This document shows positions 58,841 to 64,000 of a DNA stretch of 64,000 nucleotides, piece by piece. Numbering within the stretch: position 1 is the stretch's first letter; every line of letters starts with the position of its first letter. Source of the DNA: Alphaproteobacteria bacterium (GTDB lineage: Bacteria; Pseudomonadota; Alphaproteobacteria; UBA9219; RFNS01); NCBI GenBank assembly GCA_037200005.1, contig JBBCGY010000001.1, positions 1,263,812 through 1,327,811 of the forward strand, read 5' to 3'. Made by a program: the position numbers and the translations under genes. The notes under the pieces are model-generated. The model was not told the DNA's origin and ran no database searches. It saw only the letters and a list, made by a program, of their open reading frames with translations.

Positions 58841-58942
58841 CGCTCGGATTCTTCCGCCGTGAAAATAAATACGGCATTGGGAATCCCGCCCGCGAATGAT
58901 ACGTTGCGCGGATATTATTCTACCTAGCAACAGGAGATCGGC

Positions 58943-59425
58943 ATGCCGGTAAGCAAAAAATTCAGTCGCGCCAAGACGGCATTGTTATTTGTCGTTACGG
59001 TCGGCGGGGGCGCCGCGACATTTAAATACCTTTCCGATGCTACAAAGGCCCAATGGCAGGAAACGCGCCAGCGAGCCGGTATCCTCGACAAGGCAGAAAA
59101 GACGGGCGCCTTCAATACGACGGAAGAAACGCCTGTAAGTGATTGCGTGAATCGGGGCTATGCTCCCGACGCTTGCGCTGCCGCCTACGAGTCCGCGAAC
59201 GACCTCGCCGCGCGCTACATTAATTCCGATATAGCGCCGCCCGTCGTGGCGGTGCAATTCAAGCTCGACGATCCGAAGATCGCATTGGCGCTGCGCGGCG
59301 GACATCTCTCGCAGCGGCCCGCCAAACCCGGCCATGCCGTGCGTCAGGATAACAAGGAAATCGATACCCGGCCCGCTCGCCCCATTATCACCGGCCTGAG
59401 CGGACAGCAAACGCCGTCTCCGTAA
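58943..59425 (+). CDS. Hypothetical membrane-anchored protein, 160 residues
   Basis: The protein has a basic start (MPVSKKFSRAKTALLFVVTV) and one hydrophobic segment (about 12-27), so it is anchored or exported. The rest is soluble with two Cys (VSDCVNRGYAPDACAAAYES) and a Pro/Arg-rich tail. I do not recognise it. CAGGAGAT lies 6 bases before the ATG. It is upstream of the ABC-F gene on the same strand. Confidence 0.65.
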   Translation: MPVSKKFSRAKTALLFVVTVGGGAATFKYLSDATKAQWQETRQRAGILDKAEKTGAFNTTEETPVSDCVNRGYAPDACAAAYESANDLAARYINSDIAPPVVAVQFKLDDPKIALALRGGHLSQRPAKPGHAVRQDNKEIDTRPARPIITGLSGQQTPSP

Positions 59426-59517
59426 CTTGATGAAGCAGAGCGGCGCGGCCTCCCTCCTTTCCGGAGGCGAGATTCCGCCGCTTTGCCGTCCGTCCCGCAC
59501 TCCGTCACCTGAAATCC

Positions 59518-61389
59518 ATGGCCGCCACCGTCCTGCTCAACGTCCAAAATGCCTGCATCCGCTTCGGCGATAAGGTTCTGTTCGAGGATTTGACCTTCAA
59601 CATCCGCCAGGGCGATAAAATCTGTCTTGTCGGCAAGAACGGCGCGGGCAAGACCACGCTGATGAACATCATCACCGATCAATGCGAGCTTGACGGCGGC
59701 ACGCGCTGGCAGCTGCAAAGCACGACCATCGGCTATCTGAAGCAGGAAGTGGCGCCGAAGCCGGGGCAGACCGTTTATGAATATATCTTCGAGGAATTCA
59801 TCGGCCGGGAAGACGCCGAGCTTCACGCCTATAAGATCGAGGCAGTGATCCAGCCGCTCGACCTGCATGTCGAAGACCGCATGGACGCGCTGTCGGGCGG
59901 GCAGCTACGGCGCGCCGCTTTGGCCCGCGCGCTGGTCGAGGAGCCGGAAATCCTGCTGCTCGACGAGCCGACCAATCATCTCGATCTCGACGTCATCGAA
60001 TGGCTGGAGAATTACCTGCGCTATTACAACGGCGCGCTGGTCTGCGTCAGCCACGACAAGACTTTCCTCGGCAATATCTCCGATCAGGTATTCTGGCTGG
60101 ATCGCGGCAGGCTGAAAATCTGCCCGAAGGGCTTCGCCGATTTCGAGGAATGGTCGGCCATGCTGCTGGAGCAAGAAGAACGCGAGCTTCACAACCGGCA
60201 GAAAGTGCTGGACCTGGAACTGGAATGGGCCAGCCGGGGGGTGAAGGCGCGGCGCAAGCGCAATGTTCGCCGCCTCGATCTGATGAAAGAAGAGCGCAAA
60301 AAACTGAAATCGGACAAGCACGCCCTCGCCCGCATGCTGGCCAAGATCGAATTGCCGGGACTCGATACCGACGCCGCCTCGTCGCGCATCGCCGCGGAAT
60401 TCTACCGAGCGGATAAATCATACACGGACGAAAGAAACGGGCGCACCAAGACCATCCTCAAGAAATTCAGCCTGCGGATTCTGCGCGGCGACCGCATCGG
60501 CATCGTCGGCAAGAACGGCGCGGGCAAGACCAGCTTCCTGAAAATGCTGGTCGGTGAGGAAAAGCCGGATATGGGATCGGTCAAACTGGCGCGTGACATC
60601 GCCTTCTCCTATTTCGACCAGAAGCGCCAAGAACTCAACCCGGATCATTCGCTGCAACGGACTTTATGCCCCGGTGGCGGCGATTACATCGAAGTCATGG
60701 GCAAGACACGTCATGTCTGCGGCTATCTGAAAGATTTCCTGTTCGATCCCAAGATGGCCGCCCATCCCGTATCGGTGCTTTCCGGCGGGCAGAAAAACCG
60801 CCTGCTGCTCGCCAAAATCCTCGCCAATCCCGGCCAGTTGCTGATCCTCGACGAACCGACCAACGATCTCGACATGGATACGCTCGACCGGCTCGAGGAT
60901 ATTCTGTCGCACTATACCGGCACGCTGATCGTCGTCAGCCATGACCGCGATTTTCTTGACCAGACGGTAACGAAAATCCTCGCCTTCGAGGGCGAAGGGC
61001 GCATCGACGGTTATATCGGCGGCTATCAGGATTATCTGGCGGCAAAGCGCGACGGCCTTCGCCCGAGGCAAGATTACGACGACGAGGAGGAGGCCGAAAT
61101 CACCGCGCCGCCGCCGAAACCGGCAAGCGCGCCGAAACAGAAAGCTGCCGCGCCGCGTATGTCCTTCAAGCAGCAATTCGAGCTGGACAAGCTGCCGGAA
61201 CGCATTCGTGCGCTAGAGGAAGAAATCGCTTACATCGAAGTGCAAATGGCCGATCCGACGCTCTATACGCGCGAGCCGGAAAGCTTCGACAAACTGTCGC
61301 GCCGCATCGGCGCGGCTAAGTTCGAACTGGAGCAGGCGGAAACGCGATGGCTGGAGCTGGAGGCGATGCGGGCGGCATCAGGCGGATAG
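59518..61389 (+). CDS. ABC-F family ATPase (Uup-like)
   Basis: The 623-residue soluble protein has two ABC ATPase domains. They carry Walker A GKNGAGKTT (about 39-47) and GKNGAGKTS (about 333-341), signatures LSGGQLRRAALARAL and LSGGQKNRLLLAKIL, and Walker B LLLDEPTNHLDLD and LILDEPTNDLDMD. No membrane domain is present. A linker helix pair lies between the domains (about 225-300), and a C-terminal coiled coil (about 540-623) follows a Pro/Ala/Lys-rich region, as in Uup. ABC-F proteins act on ribosomes or replication intermediates; exact role unknown. Confidence 0.93.
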   Translation: MAATVLLNVQNACIRFGDKVLFEDLTFNIRQGDKICLVGKNGAGKTTLMNIITDQCELDGGTRWQLQSTTIGYLKQEVAPKPGQTVYEYIFEEFIGREDAELHAYKIEAVIQPLDLHVEDRMDALSGGQLRRAALARALVEEPEILLLDEPTNHLDLDVIEWLENYLRYYNGALVCVSHDKTFLGNISDQVFWLDRGRLKICPKGFADFEEWSAMLLEQEERELHNRQKVLDLELEWASRGVKARRKRNVRRLDLMKEERKKLKSDKHALARMLAKIELPGLDTDAASSRIAAEFYRADKSYTDERNGRTKTILKKFSLRILRGDRIGIVGKNGAGKTSFLKMLVGEEKPDMGSVKLARDIAFSYFDQKRQELNPDHSLQRTLCPGGGDYIEVMGKTRHVCGYLKDFLFDPKMAAHPVSVLSGGQKNRLLLAKILANPGQLLILDEPTNDLDMDTLDRLEDILSHYTGTLIVVSHDRDFLDQTVTKILAFEGEGRIDGYIGGYQDYLAAKRDGLRPRQDYDDEEEAEITAPPPKPASAPKQKAAAPRMSFKQQFELDKLPERIRALEEEIAYIEVQMADPTLYTREPESFDKLSRRIGAAKFELEQAETRWLELEAMRAASGG

Positions 61390-61402
61390 GCTTCTGCCGA
61401 CG

Positions 61403-61789
61403 CTATTCTTTCGCGTCGGCCTTCTTCTTGAAAGCCGCCGCGATGGTCTGCCAGGTATTCGCCTGACGCACGGGATCGACGAGGATGGGTTCCTGCTCCG
61501 CGCCCTGCGATGCGGGAACCGAGCGGCGCAAACCGACTTGATCCATGATCCTCGATAAAATATCCGGCGGCAGGGTTCCGCCTTTCACGCCGCCATGCTC
61601 GGCGATTTCCTTCGCCGCCTGATCCAGCGCGAAACTCGCCATGGATTTCATGTGCGGCTTGGCAAGGCCGAGCAGCAAAGTCTGGTCGCGCACCGCCCAG
61701 GCGATGAGCAGCTTCTGCGCCTCGTCCTTGTTGCCTCGCATGGCAGAAAGCGCCTGCCGGGCCTTGGTTTGCGCGTAGTCTTCGGTCAT
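61403..61789 (-). CDS. Hypothetical protein, 128 residues
   Basis: I do not recognise this soluble, mostly helical protein. It begins MTEDYAQTKARQALSAMRGN, has LLIAWAVRDQTLLLGLAKPH in the middle and ends in a Lys-rich helix (FKKKADAKE). It lies downstream of tauE on the same strand and just left of the left copy of the 26-bp direct repeat. Before the tauE insertion it would have followed mfd directly. Confidence 0.65.
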   Translation of the reverse strand: MTEDYAQTKARQALSAMRGNKDEAQKLLIAWAVRDQTLLLGLAKPHMKSMASFALDQAAKEIAEHGGVKGGTLPPDILSRIMDQVGLRRSVPASQGAEQEPILVDPVRQANTWQTIAAAFKKKADAKE

Positions 61790-61803
61790 GATTCTTTCAT
61801 ACC

Positions 61804-61829
61804 CTTAAGCCGCCAATTCCGCAAGCTGG
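61804..61829. repeat. 26-bp direct repeat, left copy
   Basis: Exact copy of 62652-62677. Read on the minus strand it encodes the last residues of Mfd (QLAELAA and stop), but here it follows the tauE gene rather than an mfd frame. Confidence 0.9.
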
Positions 61830-61853
61830 CGAAGATGGGAAAACAGCCCGCCA

Positions 61854-62636
61854 CTAAAAACCGAAAACTTTTTGCAGCAGTCCCTCTTGCCACAGCAATT
61901 TCAGGCTCATGCTTAGGGATACCACGACCAGCAAAGGCTTAAGCAGGCCAGCTCCATGACGAAGCACCATGCGGGCGCCAATATTGCCGCCGATGACCAT
62001 GCCAATCGCCATCACGGCGCCCTGAAGCCACGCAATTTGCCCGCCGAAGAGAAAAAACAGGCACGCGCCGACACTGCTCATGAAATTATAGATTTTGGCC
62101 CGCATGGTGGCTTCATCCAGCCTTAATCCCAGAAAACTTACCAGCCCCATGGCGAAGAAAGTTCCCGTCCCAGGGCCGAAGAATCCATTGTAAAAACCGA
62201 TGAGAGGAATGAGAGTGAAGTTAGAGACGGCGAAAGATAATCGCGCCGCCCGTGGCACCTCGCCTAGTTTGGGGCTGCACAAAATCCATAAAGCGATTCC
62301 GATCAATAAGAACGGTATCAGAATTCGCAAAACGCCTTGATCCAGGAAAGAAACGCTTAAGGCTCCTACGATCGATCCGGCGAACGCCGTCAGCGCGGGA
62401 ATCCAATGATCACGCAGCCGCAGCTTGCCCATGCGCCAGAAATGAATAGTCGCGCTTAATGTGCTGAAGATGCCCTGGAATTTATTGGTGGCGAGGGCGG
62501 CAACGGGAGACAGGCCGCTCGCCATCAGGCCGGGCACCGTCAATAGCCCACCGCCGCCCACCATCGCATCGATCGTGCCCGCGATTAAGGCTAGAAGAAA
62601 AAGCCCGCCGAGGCCGAAAAAGGAAATATCATCCAT
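61854..62636 (-). CDS. TauE/SafE-family sulfite exporter-like permease
   Basis: The 260-residue membrane protein has about eight hydrophobic helices and the TSUP family start: LIAGTIDAMVGGGGLLTVPG (about 17-36), LATNKFQGIFSTLSATIHFW (about 49-68) and GFYNGFFGPGTGTFFAMGLV (about 147-166). The family exports sulfite, sulfoacetate or other organosulfur anions, but the substrate is unknown here. The gene is tightly enclosed between 26-bp direct repeats, immediately downstream of mfd. Confidence 0.88.
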   Translation of the reverse strand: MDDISFFGLGGLFLLALIAGTIDAMVGGGGLLTVPGLMASGLSPVAALATNKFQGIFSTLSATIHFWRMGKLRLRDHWIPALTAFAGSIVGALSVSFLDQGVLRILIPFLLIGIALWILCSPKLGEVPRAARLSFAVSNFTLIPLIGFYNGFFGPGTGTFFAMGLVSFLGLRLDEATMRAKIYNFMSSVGACLFFLFGGQIAWLQGAVMAIGMVIGGNIGARMVLRHGAGLLKPLLVVVSLSMSLKLLWQEGLLQKVFGF

Positions 62637-62651
62637 CTATCGGCAATATAT

Positions 62652-62677
62652 CTTAAGCCGCCAATTCCGCAAGCTGG
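62652..62677. repeat. 26-bp direct repeat, right copy (end of mfd)
   Basis: Lies over the mfd stop codon and its last seven or so codons; identical to 61804-61829. Confidence 0.9.
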
Positions 62678-64000
62678 GTCAGTTCCCGGCGCAGGCCGCG
62701 CAAACGTCCGGCGGGATCATCCCAAGTGCGGATCAAAACCAACTTCTGGTCGGGGCGCATTTTAGCCAGACCGCTTTGCTTGTTAAGCCAGGCGATCAAC
62801 TTCTCCGGATTGCCGAAGCTGTTTTGGTAGAATGAAATGACCGCGCCCTTCGGCCCGACATCGACGCGGTCGATCCCGGCCTGCTTGCAGATTTGCTTGA
62901 CAGCGATGGTGTGCAGCAGGTTTTCCACTTCGTCCGGCAGCTTGCCGAAACGGTCGGCAAGCTCCGCCGCGAAGCCGTCGATCTCCGCCTGATCGACCAG
63001 CCCCGCGATCCGACGGTAAAGCCCGAGCCGGACATGCAGATCGGCGACATAGGTTTCCGGAATCAAGACCGGCACGCCGAGATGAATTTGCGGCGTCCAA
63101 TCGCGCTCGACATGTTCCGCGCCGCCCGCCCGCGCCGCCGCGACGGCATCCTCCAGCATCTGCTGATAAAGTTCGATGCCGACTTCGCGGATATGGCCCG
63201 ACTGCTCTTCGCCGAGCAGATTGCCGGAGCCGCGAATATCCATGTCGTGACTCGCAAGTTGGAAGCCCGCGCCCAACTGGTCGAGAGTCTGGATCACCTC
63301 CAGCCGCCGCTGTGCGGTCTGCGCCAGAATCTGCTGCGGCGCGTAGGTGAAATAGGCATAGGCGCGCTGCTTGCCGCGCCCGACGCGCCCGCGCAGCTGG
63401 TAAAGCTGCCCGAGGCCGAACATATCGGCGCGATGAATGATCAGCGTGTTGGCGTTCGGAATATCGAGGCCGGATTCGACGATATTGGTCGAAAGCAGCA
63501 CATCGAACTGCCCGGCGTCGAACGCGGTCATGATATCTTCAAGCGCCGTCGGACTCATGCGTCCGTGGGCGCTGACCATCCGCGCTTCGGGCACCAGTTC
63601 GCGCAGGCCGCGCTCGACCTCCGCCATATCCTCGATGCGCGGACAGACATAGAAAATCTGCCCGCCTCGGAAATGCTCGCGCATGATCGCCTCGCGGATC
63701 ACCATCGGATCGTAGGGCAGCACGAACGTATGCACCGCGAGCCTATCGACCGGCGGCGTGGCGATCAGGCTGAGCTCGCGCACGCCCGCGAGCGCCAGTT
63801 GCAGCGTGCGCGGAATCGGCGTGGCGGTGAGCGTCAGCACATGAACCTCGCTGCGCAACTGTTTCAGCTTTTCCTTCTGCTTGACACCGAAATGCTGCTC
63901 TTCGTCGATGATGAGCAGGCCGAGATTCTTGAACGCCATATCTTTCGCCAGCAGCGCGTGGGTGCCGATGACGATGTCCACATTGCCGTCGCGCGCCTCC
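62653..64000 (-). CDS. mfd: Transcription-repair coupling factor Mfd (C-terminal part)
   Basis: The frame enters from the right window edge, so about the last 449 residues of a roughly 1150-residue protein are visible. It shows the helicase motifs [34 protein letters not shown] (DEEQ), [32 protein letters not shown] and [19 protein letters not shown], then the C-terminal TRCF domain. Mfd removes stalled RNA polymerase and recruits UvrA for repair. The stop is within a 26-bp repeat that also occurs beyond tauE. Confidence 0.96.
   Translation of the reverse strand, partial: EARDGNVDIVIGTHALLAKDMAFKNLGLLIIDEEQHFGVKQKEKLKQLRSEVHVLTLTATPIPRTLQLALAGVRELSLIATPPVDRLAVHTFVLPYDPMVIREAIMREHFRGGQIFYVCPRIEDMAEVERGLRELVPEARMVSAHGRMSPTALEDIMTAFDAGQFDVLLSTNIVESGLDIPNANTLIIHRADMFGLGQLYQLRGRVGRGKQRAYAYFTYAPQQILAQTAQRRLEVIQTLDQLGAGFQLASHDMDIRGSGNLLGEEQSGHIREVGIELYQQMLEDAVAAARAGGAEHVERDWTPQIHLGVPVLIPETYVADLHVRLGLYRRIAGLVDQAEIDGFAAELADRFGKLPDEVENLLHTIAVKQICKQAGIDRVDVGPKGAVISFYQNSFGNPEKLIAWLNKQSGLAKMRPDQKLVLIRTWDDPAGRLRGLRRELTQLAELAA

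Overview
The window is about 49 kb of alphaproteobacterial chromosome carrying one integrated 14.6-kb genomic island. The assignment to Alphaproteobacteria rests on a ChpT-type phosphotransferase at the left edge, the linked order greA-carB-carA-yqeY-dnaG-rpoD, a SerB with a DMEST active site, and the argS-SPOR-nagZ-hypothetical-scpA-scpB neighbourhood. I cannot name a genus. The backbone is visibly GC-rich; the island is richer in A+T, most clearly at 40.2-41.0 kb and 51.9-52.3 kb.

Layout of the backbone. 1-2.6 kb: chpT (partial, minus), NAD kinase, two unknown genes. 2.6-6 kb: a DUF4139/MuiA-like protein, fabF and acpP, with a strong terminator between acpP and fabF. 6.2-9.1 kb: an MsbA-like ABC exporter, a DedA protein, greA. 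9.1-20.1 kb: carA and carB are separated by three tandem paralogues of a membrane/spermidine-synthase-like fusion protein, all in one minus-strand unit whose stops and starts overlap. The three paralogues share a 778-bp segment that I read as identical, while most of the remaining gene differs. 20.2-27.3 kb: yqeY, a BtpA-family gene, dnaG, rpoD with large charged insertions, small membrane/secreted genes and a 25-residue lysine-rich mini-gene. 27.9-38.6 kb: a DegP protease, serB, scpB/scpA, nagZ, a SPOR protein, argS, a dGTPase and an O-acetylhomoserine sulfhydrylase. 38.6-40.0 kb: two tandem free-standing proteins resembling the C-terminal domain of RNA polymerase alpha.

The island runs from 40,124 to 54,780. 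Its ends are an exact 45-bp repeat that matches the 3' end of tRNA-Pro(CGG). The intact tRNA gene and the tyrosine integrase are at the right end; a displaced tRNA 3' fragment is at the left end. Cargo, left to right: a small conserved protein, a frameshifted ribbon-helix-helix gene, a superfamily 2 helicase-like ATPase, an Eco29kI-like restriction-modification set with Vsr, a two-gene unit made of an 830-residue helicase and an unrecognised 1161-residue protein, a MobC-like gene, an AlpA/excisionase-like gene and the integrase. The restriction genes make this a likely anti-phage island; the 1161/830 pair is the best candidate for an undescribed system.

Right of the island (54.8-64 kb): small unknown genes, a TPR-methyltransferase and rlmJ with overlapping divergent starts, rlmN, an ABC-F ATPase, a TauE/SafE permease flanked by a 26-bp direct repeat that copies the end of mfd, and the 3' part of mfd running off the window. 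I see no rRNA genes, CRISPR arrays or insertion sequences.
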